Below, piece by piece: positions 1 through 9,097 of a stretch of DNA of 36,278 nucleotides (positions are counted from its first letter, which is position 1; each line of letters opens with the position of its first letter). Position numbers and translations under genes: made by a program. The notes beneath the pieces were generated by a model, which was not told the origin of the DNA, searched no databases, and saw only the letters and a program-made list of their open reading frames with translations. Source of the stretch: Lachnospiraceae bacterium (GTDB lineage Bacteria; Bacillota; Clostridia; Lachnospirales; Lachnospiraceae); contig JAILLZ010000179.1 of assembly GCA_024692885.1 (NCBI GenBank), forward strand, positions 1-36,278, given 5' to 3'.

Positions 1-995
1 TTTATGGAGTTTTCCGACCATCTTCCGGTAACTATTTTTCCAAGTCTGTAATCCGTATAGAGATGCCCCAGTTCGATACAGATAGCCTTTCTGTGATCCT
101 CCGGAGTCTTAACATATCTCGTATCCGAATCTGCGGAAGCACTTACCGTAACCTCTGTCTGCCACAGATTGCTCTTTAAAATAATTCTCCCGAAGTTCAC
201 ACCCGGATGCATTTTATCTGCGCAGATAACCATCGGAAGATAACAGGTCATTCCGATAAAATCTGCCTCAGTAATGACATCCTTGGAAAACTCGATAAAA
301 GGAGCATCTGAATTAATCTTTATACTGACACAGCCCCATGTATTCCTGCTTATCTCCACTATTTCACTGCAATTGTCTGTCAGGGAGTTGTACTCAAATT
401 CCCTTCTGGGGCAATACAGTTCTATACTTTTTTTTAATCCTGATTCCACCAGAAATTCTTCGATGTTTGACGTGCCTCTGTTCGGCCCTTTCAGAGCGTC
501 GTAGAGGTTTCTGATATGTTCATCCTCATTTTTAATGACATGATGAAAATACGAAGAATAAAAGATTTTTACAGCCTCGCCCGAATAGTCTTTATATAGG
601 TTTACAAAATCATCGAGATTTTTGATATTTCCGACAGATGAGCCCGCGCGTGGATTTAAAACAGACACAGCAAAAGAAAGGTTATATTCTCCATGGTCGG
701 AAACTATAAAAAAGTCTCCCTTAAGAACATCACCTTCGTTTAAACCAGAACTGTTAAATTCGTACCGGATTGTAATCTTTCTGCCGTCAAAAACGGGAGT
801 TAAACACTCCATACGTGGCATGGAGGAATATACATTCCCCCTGACCACATCATCCGTTTCGGAGTGGAAAGAAAACTCACCGGAGACCATACCTCCCTCG
901 AGCACCTCCAGATTGATCTTGTCCTGAGACATTATAAGAGACGAATTCTTATAAGCAATCTTTCCGTGAGCGAGCTCCCTAATCCGCTTACGCAA
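1..995 (-). CDS. DUF5717-like protein, N-terminal part (runs off left edge)
   Basis: Minus-strand translation is open from a TTG at 993-995 (SD-like GGAGAGG upstream) to position 1: LRKRIRELAHGKIAYKNSSLIMSQDKINLEVLEGGMVSGEFSFHSETDDVVRGNVYSSMPRMECLTPVFDG...; resembles the N-terminus of large Lachnospiraceae DUF5717 proteins. Missing from the ORF track because it has no ATG and no stop in the window. Confidence 0.65.
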   Translation of the reverse strand, partial: MRKRIRELAHGKIAYKNSSLIMSQDKINLEVLEGGMVSGEFSFHSETDDVVRGNVYSSMPRMECLTPVFDGRKITIRYEFNSSGLNEGDVLKGDFFIVSDHGEYNLSFAVSVLNPRAGSSVGNIKNLDDFVNLYKDYSGEAVKIFYSSYFHHVIKNEDEHIRNLYDALKGPNRGTSNIEEFLVESGLKKSIELYCPRREFEYNSLTDNCSEIVEISRNTWGCVSIKINSDAPFIEFSKDVITEADFIGMTCYLPMVICADKMHPGVNFGRIILKSNLWQTEVTVSASADSDTRYVKTPEDHRKAICIELGHLYTDYRLGKIVTGRWSENSI

Positions 996-1021
996 ACCTA
1001 CATATACCTCTCCAATAGTTT

Positions 1022-2407
1022 TTACTTCTTACTCAAATACTCGTCGATGCCCTTTGCAGCAACCTTTCCCGCACCCATTGCGAGAATAACGGTAGCAGCC
1101 CCCGTTACGGCATCTCCACCGGCGTAAACGCCGTCTTTAGAAGAAGCTCCGCTGTCTTCATTTACGATAATGCAGCCTCTTCTGTTTACTTCAAGCCCCT
1201 TTGTTGTAGAAGAAATCAACGGATTCGGAGAAGTTCCAAGTGACATAATTACCGTGTCAAGATCAAGTGTAAATTCACTTCCCGGTATCTCGTGAGGGCT
1301 TCTTCTTCCTGACTCGTCAGGCTCTCCAAGCTCCATCTTGATACAGGTCATTCCTGATACCCATCCGTCTTCGTTTACAAGAATCTCCGTCGGATTGCAA
1401 AGAAGGTGGAAGGTAATTCCCTCCTCTTTTGCATGGTGAACTTCCTCAACTCTGGCAGGAAGCTCTGCCTCACTTCTTCTGTAGACGATAAATACTTCCG
1501 CACCGAGCCTTAAAGCTGTTCTTGCAGCATCCATAGCTACATTTCCGCCACCTACAACAGCAACCTTTTTACCTTTCATGATAGGTGTGGCATAATCATC
1601 GAGATTTGCCTTCATAAGGTTGTTTCTTGTAAGAAATTCGTTTGCAGAGAATACTCCGTTTGCCTGTTCTCCCGGAATTCCCATAAATCTAGGCAATCCC
1701 GCACCTGAGCCTATGAATACGGCCTCAAAACCTTCTTTTTCGATAAGCTCATCTATAGTAACAGACTTTCCTACAACAACATTTGTCTCTATTTTAACAC
1801 CAAGTGACTCAACATTGCTAACTTCTTTTGCAACAACTTCGTCTTTTGGAAGACGGAATTCAGGAATACCGTAAACAAGTACTCCTCCTGCCTTCTGAAG
1901 TGCCTCGAATACTGTTACATCGTATCCCATTTTTGCCAAATCTCCGGCACATGTAAGACCTGAAGGGCCGGATCCTATAACAGCGACCTTCTTGTTTTTC
2001 TTCACAGATGTATTCTGAGGTTTGATATTATTGTTTCTTGCCCAATCGGCAACAAATCTCTCGAGCTTTCCGATGGCAACGGCTTCGCCCTTAATGCCTC
2101 TTACACATTTTCCCTCGCACTGGCTTTCCTGAGGGCATACACGTCCGCATACTGCAGGAAGTGAAGAAGACTCGCTGAGGATTGCATAAGCTTCCTCAAA
2201 CTTCTTTTCTTTAACTGCCTGAATAAATCCCGGAATATTTATATTTACCGGACATCCTTTTACACAGAGAGGATTTTTACAGTTCAGACAACGCTCTGCT
2301 TCTCTCACTGCTTCCTCTTCGTTATATCCCAAACAAACCTCATCGAAGTTTGTAGCTCTTACTTTTGCATCCTGCTCTCTTACAGGAACTTTTGTCATCT
2401 GATCCAT
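1022..2407 (-). CDS. nfnB: NADPH-dependent glutamate synthase small subunit-like / NfnB subunit
   Basis: Cys-rich Fe-S motifs (CLNCKNPLCVKGCP, CGRVCPQESQCEGKC) and two dinucleotide-binding motifs (VIGSGPSGLTCAGDLAKMG, VVGGGNVAMDAARTALRLGA). Start moved from 2461 to ATG at 2405-2407, preceded by GGAGG at ideal spacing. Confidence 0.88.
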   Translation of the reverse strand: MDQMTKVPVREQDAKVRATNFDEVCLGYNEEEAVREAERCLNCKNPLCVKGCPVNINIPGFIQAVKEKKFEEAYAILSESSSLPAVCGRVCPQESQCEGKCVRGIKGEAVAIGKLERFVADWARNNNIKPQNTSVKKNKKVAVIGSGPSGLTCAGDLAKMGYDVTVFEALQKAGGVLVYGIPEFRLPKDEVVAKEVSNVESLGVKIETNVVVGKSVTIDELIEKEGFEAVFIGSGAGLPRFMGIPGEQANGVFSANEFLTRNNLMKANLDDYATPIMKGKKVAVVGGGNVAMDAARTALRLGAEVFIVYRRSEAELPARVEEVHHAKEEGITFHLLCNPTEILVNEDGWVSGMTCIKMELGEPDESGRRSPHEIPGSEFTLDLDTVIMSLGTSPNPLISSTTKGLEVNRRGCIIVNEDSGASSKDGVYAGGDAVTGAATVILAMGAGKVAAKGIDEYLSKK

Positions 2408-2408
2408 C

Positions 2409-3293
2409 TTAGTTTCCTCCGCAATTTCCGCATCCGCCGTGGTGAGTATCTCCCTCTTCAAGCTTCAGCATCGCTCTTCCTTCTTCCGTCTTATAGATTG
2501 TCTGACGCTTCATAGCCTGATCAAAGTCAACAAGGTGTCCATCAAATTCAGGACCGTCTACACATGCAAATTTAACCTCGTCTCCCACCATAAGTCTGCA
2601 GGCTCCACACATTCCCGTTCCGTCTACCATAATTGGGTTCATAGAAACAACGGTAGGAATTCCAAGTTCTTTTGTAAGCTTACAAACAAACTTCATCATA
2701 ATCATCGGACCGATAGCTATACACAAATCGTATGTCTTCCCCTCATCCACAAGTTTCTGAAGCTGATTTGTTCCCATTCCGTGGAATCCGTAAGATCCGT
2801 CATCTGTAGTAACATAAAGGTTTGTAGCAACCTTTCTCATATCATCTTCTAAGATAAGAAGATCCTTTGTCTTTGATCCCATGATGACATCGCAGTCCAC
2901 TCCATGTTCATGAAGCCATTTTACCTGAGGGTAGACAGGCGCTGTTCCAACACCTCCTGCGATAAAAACAATCTTCTTTTTCTTTAAACTCTCAATATCT
3001 TCATTTACAAGTTCCGATGGCTGTCCCAACGGACCTACAAAATCGGTAAAGCCGTCTCCCACGTTAAGCTCGGTCATTTTTGTTGTGGATGCTCCCACTG
3101 ACTGAAAAACTATGGTTACGGTTCCTTTTTCTCTGTTATAGTCGCAGATTGTGAGCGGAATTCGTTCCCCTTTTTCTCCGTCTATTACAATAACAAACTG
3201 ACCCGGCTCGCAGTTAGATGCCACTCTCGGCGCTTCAACTTCCATAAGATAAATCTTATCTGCGAGTTTTTCCTTTTTGATGATGGAATACAT
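2409..3293 (-). CDS. nfnA: FAD/NAD-binding [2Fe-2S] subunit, NfnA/SudB-like
   Basis: Ferredoxin-NADP reductase-like fold motifs (GERIPLTICDYN, GGVGTAPVYPQVKWL) and C-terminal CGACRLMVGDEVKFACVDGPEFDGHLVDF; AGGAGG SD; stop lies immediately before the nfnB ATG. Confidence 0.87.
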   Translation of the reverse strand: MYSIIKKEKLADKIYLMEVEAPRVASNCEPGQFVIVIDGEKGERIPLTICDYNREKGTVTIVFQSVGASTTKMTELNVGDGFTDFVGPLGQPSELVNEDIESLKKKKIVFIAGGVGTAPVYPQVKWLHEHGVDCDVIMGSKTKDLLILEDDMRKVATNLYVTTDDGSYGFHGMGTNQLQKLVDEGKTYDLCIAIGPMIMMKFVCKLTKELGIPTVVSMNPIMVDGTGMCGACRLMVGDEVKFACVDGPEFDGHLVDFDQAMKRQTIYKTEEGRAMLKLEEGDTHHGGCGNCGGN

Positions 3294-3324
3294 GTTTACC
3301 TCCTAAATCTTATATGTAATAAAT

Positions 3325-4995
3325 CTACTGAATAGTTCTGGCTGCCACGTCGGCGTAATTGCCGAATTTATAACCGTTAGCCTTTGCCTGATCAATGAAA
3401 TCTCCAAGAATTTCGGCATTGGTTTTTGACTGTGCGTGTAATAAATATATGGCACCCGGATGAAGCTTTGAAATCAATTTATCCAAAGATTCTGAACTAT
3501 CCGGTTGATTGTTGACATTATAATCAAGATACGAAAAGCTCCAAAATACGCTTCTGTAACCGCAGTTATTTACAGTTGCCAATGACTGCTCTGAAAATTT
3601 TCCCTCAGGGAATCTAAACAAAAACATATTGTAGCCAAAGTTTTCGCTTATATAATCGTGGTTTTCCATTATTTCATTTTTTTGTTCCGAAAGGGTTTCC
3701 GAAGGCAACCCGTTGGATGGGTATGACGTGGAATAATTTCCCAAGACATGACCGCTGTTTATAATGTTTTTGACAATCTCGGCATTATCCTCGGCATAGC
3801 TTTTTGTAACAAAAAAAACGGCCTGGACTCCCTTTTCATTCAGAGTGGAAATAATATCTTCGGTGCAACCGTACTCGTATGTTGCATCAAAAGTCAGATA
3901 CAGTGTTTTGTCCTGCCCGTTATCAACATAAAAATCCGCATTATAGCTTCCGTATTTGGAATTGTACTCTGTGCAGGCTGTAGGAATATTGTTGGAATCC
4001 GAATTGCTTCCCTGTGCCCAATTTAAAGCAGTGCTGCTAAGTGATGAAACATCATCAATAGCAGCATAATTAAGTATCATACCAGTATAAGAAGACTGTG
4101 ACGTCTCTGTTTCCGAAGAAGACTCTGTCTCGGTATTTGTTTCTTCGGTGTTACTCTCTGCTCCCTCACCATGGTAGGTATTGTAGCATTCCAAAATAGC
4201 ATTTGCTATGGCAGAAGCGTAATTGTCTAGATTCTGATCATAAAGAGTGTTATCTTCCTCATAGTTCATAAAGCCAAGCTCTATAAGCACCGCAGGCATA
4301 TTTGTGTTTCTTAAAACATAATATCCTCCGTCCGAATCGCTCTCGGAACCGGTCTTTAATCCCCTGTCTCTTGTACATCCCACTCCAACCACGGCATTGT
4401 GGACGAGAGTTCCAAGTGTAGTCGTCTCATCGTTTTCCGTCGAACCGTTTATCCAGGTTTCTATACCGTTTCCCGGACCTGAATTTCTGTGCAGCGAAAT
4501 AAAATAAGTAGCATCGGAATTGTTGGCGGTTGTTACCCTTTCCTCAAGGAACGTCTTTACATCCTCCGTATGAGTCATCACAACGCCTATATTAAGGGCC
4601 TCAAGGTCCTCCTTGAGCTTCAGGGCAAGATTCATATTGTCAACAGCCTCTTCTCTGCCGTTATCCTGATTTCCCCTGTCTATTCCTCCGTGTCCGGGAT
4701 CGACACAGACTGTGAAAAGAACTCCGCTTTCCTCCTCGGTTTCCTGCTCGGTTGTCTCCTCGGTAGAAGCCGTCTCAGTGTCGGATATCGCATCTTCCAG
4801 TTTCTCGGAAAGGTCGGATAAAAGGTTTATACCGTCTATCTTCTTCTCAACGACTCCGATTCCCCACAAAACGCAAAGAAGCACGGCAAAACAGCAGGCC
4901 CATTTTATAAGGGCCCGTATCTTGTATGCCGTGCTTTTTTTCTTTTTTGTAACTATTGTTTTTTTGCCGTTTTTATCTACATGATAGTATTTCAA
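3325..4995 (-). CDS. Membrane-anchored N-acetylmuramoyl-L-alanine amidase (Amidase_3) fused to PdaA-like polysaccharide deacetylase domain
   Basis: Basic N-terminus plus TM; Amidase_3 motifs VDPGHGGID, ISLHRNS, VLIELGFMN; then deacetylase-like LYLTFDATYEYGCTEDIISTLNEKGVQAVFFVT...GHVLGNYSTSYP...FRFPEGKFSE...HPGAIYLLHAQSKTNAEIL. Confidence 0.85.
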   Translation of the reverse strand: MKYYHVDKNGKKTIVTKKKKSTAYKIRALIKWACCFAVLLCVLWGIGVVEKKIDGINLLSDLSEKLEDAISDTETASTEETTEQETEEESGVLFTVCVDPGHGGIDRGNQDNGREEAVDNMNLALKLKEDLEALNIGVVMTHTEDVKTFLEERVTTANNSDATYFISLHRNSGPGNGIETWINGSTENDETTTLGTLVHNAVVGVGCTRDRGLKTGSESDSDGGYYVLRNTNMPAVLIELGFMNYEEDNTLYDQNLDNYASAIANAILECYNTYHGEGAESNTEETNTETESSSETETSQSSYTGMILNYAAIDDVSSLSSTALNWAQGSNSDSNNIPTACTEYNSKYGSYNADFYVDNGQDKTLYLTFDATYEYGCTEDIISTLNEKGVQAVFFVTKSYAEDNAEIVKNIINSGHVLGNYSTSYPSNGLPSETLSEQKNEIMENHDYISENFGYNMFLFRFPEGKFSEQSLATVNNCGYRSVFWSFSYLDYNVNNQPDSSESLDKLISKLHPGAIYLLHAQSKTNAEILGDFIDQAKANGYKFGNYADVAARTIQ

Positions 4996-5010
4996 TTTAT
5001 AAGTCCATCC

Positions 5011-5952
5011 TTAAGAGAAATAAACCAGCTCATCTTTTGGCTGTTCTGCCTTTTCAATACTTATAGGATAAAGAACCGGTCCCTTTCCTCTGTATTCCTT
5101 GGCAAACTCCACATGAATCTCAGCAGTAATATTGATCCATGATTTATGAGGAATCTCGGCTTCCTTCTCATATTTGCACTTAAAACCTATGAACTGAATG
5201 TCTTCCACACAGCAGGTCATGGCAAATCTCCCCGGAACCATAAGTCCCTTCTTAAGCTTATCAGGATTGTATACCAATGCTAAAAATCTGATTTTCTTGC
5301 CATCATATTTCTTTGGATTATCCTGGCAATCCATAAACCAAAGAGCGTAGTCGGCATCTGTGATGTCTATTATATCCGCATTAAGGTCAAAAGGAAGCTC
5401 CTCTTCTCTCTCATCTATACTTCCGTCCTCAAGTTCATAAACTATCTGAGCACGTCTGTTTGTCTGCTTGATGTTTGCTCTGAATTTTGCTCTCGGAGTG
5501 TTTAATGTACATCTGTTGAAAATTACTACATCAGCATCAAAAAACTGCTCCTGCATCATGGCACGCATATTCTGCATGTACATCTCAAATGTGGATGCAT
5601 CTACAGTACAGAGGCTCTGCACCAGAACCCATCCCTCAGGGAGTTTTCTCTCATGGAACGTCTCAGCTCCCCAGGTTCCGTTGAACTCAATGAAAACCTG
5701 ATCCGGAAGATACTGCAGATTTATGTTTTTCAATAATTCGTCGGTGAAATCCTCCTCTTTCTCAACATAGAGAATCTTTGTGCCGACTTTGGCCATTTCA
5801 GCCTCATCATATTCCTCATCACCGTCCTCGCAAACGATGAGAAGAGATTTTCCTTCTCCGGCAAAACCGTCACCTATAAGTGTCTGCTTAACAAGTGAGG
5901 TCTTACCGCTATCCATGAAACCTGTAAATAAATATACCGGTATTTCTTCCAT
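5011..5952 (-). CDS. COG0523/CobW-like GTPase with C-terminal DUF1980/TIGR03943-like domain
   Basis: Walker A GFMDSGKTS near the N-terminus; C-terminal GKKIRFLALVYNPD...GRFAMTCCVEDIQFIGFKCKYE...WINITAEI...GPVLYPISIEKAEQPKDELVYF resembles DUF1980. Confidence 0.72.
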   Translation of the reverse strand: MEEIPVYLFTGFMDSGKTSLVKQTLIGDGFAGEGKSLLIVCEDGDEEYDEAEMAKVGTKILYVEKEEDFTDELLKNINLQYLPDQVFIEFNGTWGAETFHERKLPEGWVLVQSLCTVDASTFEMYMQNMRAMMQEQFFDADVVIFNRCTLNTPRAKFRANIKQTNRRAQIVYELEDGSIDEREEELPFDLNADIIDITDADYALWFMDCQDNPKKYDGKKIRFLALVYNPDKLKKGLMVPGRFAMTCCVEDIQFIGFKCKYEKEAEIPHKSWINITAEIHVEFAKEYRGKGPVLYPISIEKAEQPKDELVYFS

Positions 5953-5968
5953 ATATAAAACCTTTCTA

Positions 5969-7102
5969 TTAAATCAAGCCAAAAAGCTTTGACATTTCTT
6001 CGTCGTCGATACCGGTTCCGATAACGCAAAGTCTTCCGGTATAATCCGGTTCACCTTCACGGATTTCGTACTCACCCGGAACCATATCAAAGTAAATCCA
6101 TCCGCCGTTAACATCCTGAACCATTCCCTTAGCTCTGAGGACATTGCTGTACTTATCATCATCGGCGAGTGCTTTCAATACTTCCTCAATCTTCTCCTTA
6201 GTGAACTTACGAGGAGTCTCCTTGCCCCAGCTGTCGAAGATATCGTCAGCATGATGGTGATGATGCTCGTGGTCGTGGTCATGATCATGCTCGTGATCGT
6301 GGTCATGATCATGCTCATGGTCGTGGTCATGATCATGCTCATGGTCGTGGTCGTGACGATGCTCATGATCGTGGTCATGATCATGCTCATGGTCGTGGTC
6401 GTGATGATGCTCATGATCGTGATCATCGTGATCATGGTGATGATGTGCATGCTCTTCAGCATCTCTGTCTGCTTCAGCCTCAGCCAAAACCTTAATCTCA
6501 AGGTTATCCTGTCCTTCTATAACCTTAAGGATTGCGTCTCCCGCAATATCCTCCCAAGGAGTCGTAATGATAGCAGCCTTAGGATTGAGCTTCTGCATCT
6601 CACTTACGGTATTCTCGAGAAGTTCATCTTTTATATCTGATGTACGGCTCAAAACTATGGTAGTTGCATAAGCAATCTGGTTGTTGAAGAATTCTCCGAA
6701 AGCTCTCATCTGCTTAGAAGCCTTCTTTGCATTAACGACAGCAACAAGTCCGTTGAGTTTTACATCCGCCTCTCTCTCAAAATCGAGAACTGATTTCATA
6801 ACGTCTGAGAGTTTACCTACTCCGGATGGCTCAATGATGATTCTGTCAGGATGATATGTATCAAGCACCTCATGAAGGCTCTTTGCAAAATCTCCAACGA
6901 GTGTACAGCAGATGCATCCGGAATTCATCTCTGTAATCTGAATTCCCGAATCCTTCAAAAATCCGCCGTCGATACCAACTTCACCGTACTCGTTTTCAAT
7001 AAGAGCAACTTTTTCTCCCTTGAAAACTTCTTCGAGAAGCTTCTTAATAAGAGTTGTCTTGCCGGCTCCAAGGAAACCGGAAATAATATCAATTTTAGTC
7101 AT
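5969..7102 (-). CDS. COG0523/CobW-like metallochaperone GTPase with long His/Asp/Glu-rich insert
   Basis: MTKIDIISGFLGAGKTTLIKKLL, CxCC motif NSGCICCTL, and HDHDHEH repeats. Start moved from 7156 to ATG 7100-7102 (SD GAAGGA); the extended start would fall inside the promoter -35 element. Confidence 0.87.
   Translation of the reverse strand: MTKIDIISGFLGAGKTTLIKKLLEEVFKGEKVALIENEYGEVGIDGGFLKDSGIQITEMNSGCICCTLVGDFAKSLHEVLDTYHPDRIIIEPSGVGKLSDVMKSVLDFEREADVKLNGLVAVVNAKKASKQMRAFGEFFNNQIAYATTIVLSRTSDIKDELLENTVSEMQKLNPKAAIITTPWEDIAGDAILKVIEGQDNLEIKVLAEAEADRDAEEHAHHHHDHDDHDHEHHHDHDHEHDHDHDHEHRHDHDHEHDHDHDHEHDHDHDHEHDHDHDHEHHHHHADDIFDSWGKETPRKFTKEKIEEVLKALADDDKYSNVLRAKGMVQDVNGGWIYFDMVPGEYEIREGEPDYTGRLCVIGTGIDDEEMSKLFGLI
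6275..6418 (-). repeat. Six tandem 24-bp units encoding the His-rich segment
   Basis: gtggtcatgatcatgctcatggtc-type units at 6275, 6299, 6323, 6347, 6371 and 6395. Confidence 0.9.
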
Positions 7103-7127
7103 TTTTATTCCTTCTTTCTGTCTAAAA

Positions 7128-7156
7128 ATGTTATCTTTAGGTAGTTTTTTTGTCAA
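7128..7156 (-). promoter_or_regulatory. Promoter of the CobW-like gene pair (TTGACA-N17-TAACAT)
   Basis: -35 at 7151-7156, -10 at 7128-7133, 17-bp spacer, upstream of the corrected start at 7102. Confidence 0.7.
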
Positions 7157-7169
7157 GGCTTAGAGGCTT

Positions 7170-8936
7170 CTACATTCTCTCAGGGGCTTCAAATCCAAGA
7201 AGGTCGATACACTGCTCCAAAACACCTCTTGTAAGCTCAAGAAGCGCTATGTAAGAAGACTGTCTTGCCTTGTCTTCCTCTCCCATAATCTTTGTCTCAT
7301 GATAGAAATGATTGAAAGCATTTGAGAGTTCATAAATATATGCACAAATCTTATGAGGTGCAAGCTCTGAATATGCAACATCTATAGCAGGAGCATACTT
7401 TGTAAGGGCAAGCATAAGCTCTTTCTCGCTGTCTGTCTTCGGTGCTAAAAGCGCTCCCTTTTCAATCTTTCCGCCATTAGCGGCATACTTTGAAAGGATA
7501 GACTTGATTCTTACTATTGTATAGAGAATATATGGTCCTGTGTTTCCCTCAAATGATGTAAATCTGTCGATATCGAAAATGTAATCCTTTGAAGCCTGAT
7601 TTGAGAGGTCACCGTACTTGATAGCTGCAAGTGCAACAGTTTTTGAAGTAGCTTTTGCTTCCTCTTCGCCCATGGTATTGTTCTCGGAGATTTTCTTTAA
7701 CATCTCTTCGTTTATTGATGCAAGAAGGTGCTCAAGTCTCATGACTCCGCCCTCTCTTGTCTTGAAAGGCTTTCCATCCTTGCCGTTCATTGTACCGAAA
7801 CCAAGGAAGGTAAGCTTTGTATCCTTATTTACGATGCCTGTTTTCTTTGCGCATCTGAATACCTGAATGAAATGAAGTTCCTGTCTCTTATCAACGACAT
7901 AAATAACTTCGCTAGGCTTGTAGTCTCTCTCTCTCCAAACGAGAGTGGCAAGGTCTGTTGTATCATAGAGTGCAGCACCGTCTGATTTTAAAATCATGCA
8001 AGGAGGAATCTCCTTAGTATCACTCTCTTCCTTTACATCTACTACCAAAGCGCCATCGCTCTCGTAAGCGAAGCCATCTCTCTTCATCATCTCTACCATC
8101 TCAGGAATGTATGGATCAGCATCGGACTCACCCTTCCAAAGATCAAATGAGACATTGAGGTTCTCATAGTTTTTCTTAAGATCTGTAACAGAGACATTTA
8201 ATATGTGACCCAAAAGTGCTCTGTATCCAGGCTTACCCTTCTGAACTTCAACTGTTGCCTTAAGCGCAGCATCCTTATATTCAGGATCCTCCTTAGATTT
8301 TGCACTGGCTGTAGGATAAATCTCCTCAAGCTCTGCTATTGTAAACGGAGCCTCTGTAGGATATTCACCTGTGTAGCTGTCATCAAAGTATACAAGCTCA
8401 GGCTTTCTAAGCTTAAGCTCGGTGATGATGAGTCCCATCTGAAGTCCCCAATCTCCAAGATGAACGTCACCAATGACATTGTCTCCTTTGTATCTTAAGA
8501 TTCTCTTTACACTCTCACCGATGATGGCTGAACGAAGATGTCCGACATGAAGAGGCTTAGCCACGTTAGGGCCACCGAAGTCGAGCATGACTGTTCTCTT
8601 GTCAGCCACGTCTTCAACGCCGTACTTCTCATCATTTTCCATATCTGTAATGTAATTTTTAACAAATTCTCCTGAAAGAATGATATTTAAAAACCCGGGC
8701 TTTACGCTCTCCACGCTCTCAAACATGGAATTGGATTTCAATTCTTCCGCCACTTCGTCAGATATCATAAACGGAGCCTTCTTATATACCTTGGCTGCGG
8801 CAAGTGCACCATTGCACTGATATTCACAAAGATCCGGTCTGTTTGAAAGTGTAACCTTACCGTAGTTTGCGTCATATCCCTTTTTCTCAAAGGCAGACAT
8901 CACTTCCGCGCTTATGACATCGATTATTTTTTTCAT
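7170..8936 (-). CDS. argS: Arginyl-tRNA synthetase
   Basis: LDFGGPNVAKPLHVGHLRSAIIGESVKRIL (class I HIGH region), C-terminal ALLELTRGVLEQCIDLLGFEAPERM. Start moved to ATG 8934-8936 with AAGGAG upstream. Confidence 0.95.
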   Translation of the reverse strand: MKKIIDVISAEVMSAFEKKGYDANYGKVTLSNRPDLCEYQCNGALAAAKVYKKAPFMISDEVAEELKSNSMFESVESVKPGFLNIILSGEFVKNYITDMENDEKYGVEDVADKRTVMLDFGGPNVAKPLHVGHLRSAIIGESVKRILRYKGDNVIGDVHLGDWGLQMGLIITELKLRKPELVYFDDSYTGEYPTEAPFTIAELEEIYPTASAKSKEDPEYKDAALKATVEVQKGKPGYRALLGHILNVSVTDLKKNYENLNVSFDLWKGESDADPYIPEMVEMMKRDGFAYESDGALVVDVKEESDTKEIPPCMILKSDGAALYDTTDLATLVWRERDYKPSEVIYVVDKRQELHFIQVFRCAKKTGIVNKDTKLTFLGFGTMNGKDGKPFKTREGGVMRLEHLLASINEEMLKKISENNTMGEEEAKATSKTVALAAIKYGDLSNQASKDYIFDIDRFTSFEGNTGPYILYTIVRIKSILSKYAANGGKIEKGALLAPKTDSEKELMLALTKYAPAIDVAYSELAPHKICAYIYELSNAFNHFYHETKIMGEEDKARQSSYIALLELTRGVLEQCIDLLGFEAPERM

Positions 8937-8984
8937 ATATGAACAACTCCTTTTAACTAAAGTACTCTTAACAAAAGAAAACCA

Positions 8985-9017
8985 GTATAATCTCAATTTA
9001 TCACCTTGAGATTATAC
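8985..9017 (-). terminator. Hairpin between dapF and argS, probable terminator
   Basis: 12-bp perfect stem GTATAATCTCAA/TTGAGATTATAC with 9-nt loop, followed on the minus strand by TGGTTTTCTTTT. Confidence 0.55.
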
Positions 9018-9097
9018 CAGTTTCTAATTCTACCACAATAACCTGTTATTTAAAATTACTTATTTTATATCTTTGGATTTTTTATATTTCTTTAATA

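Noticed and set aside
2405-2461. 53-nt overlap between nfnA and nfnB in the ORF track
   Set aside because: Caused by an over-extended start; the ATG at 2405-2407 has a proper GGAGG and removes the overlap.
6275-6418. Possible CRISPR array from regularly spaced repeats
   Set aside because: Units are directly adjacent with no spacers and are in frame with a GTPase gene.
6251-6640. ORFs 6251..6640 (+) and 6175..6501 (-), very rich in Met/Val/Ile/Thr
   Set aside because: Out-of-frame translations of the 24-bp His-rich coding repeat; low complexity and no independent support.
8937-9097. Possible T-box leader upstream of argS
   Set aside because: Gap is only about 160 nt and I saw no T-box AGGGUGGNACCGCG-type motif; the hairpin present looks like a simple terminator.
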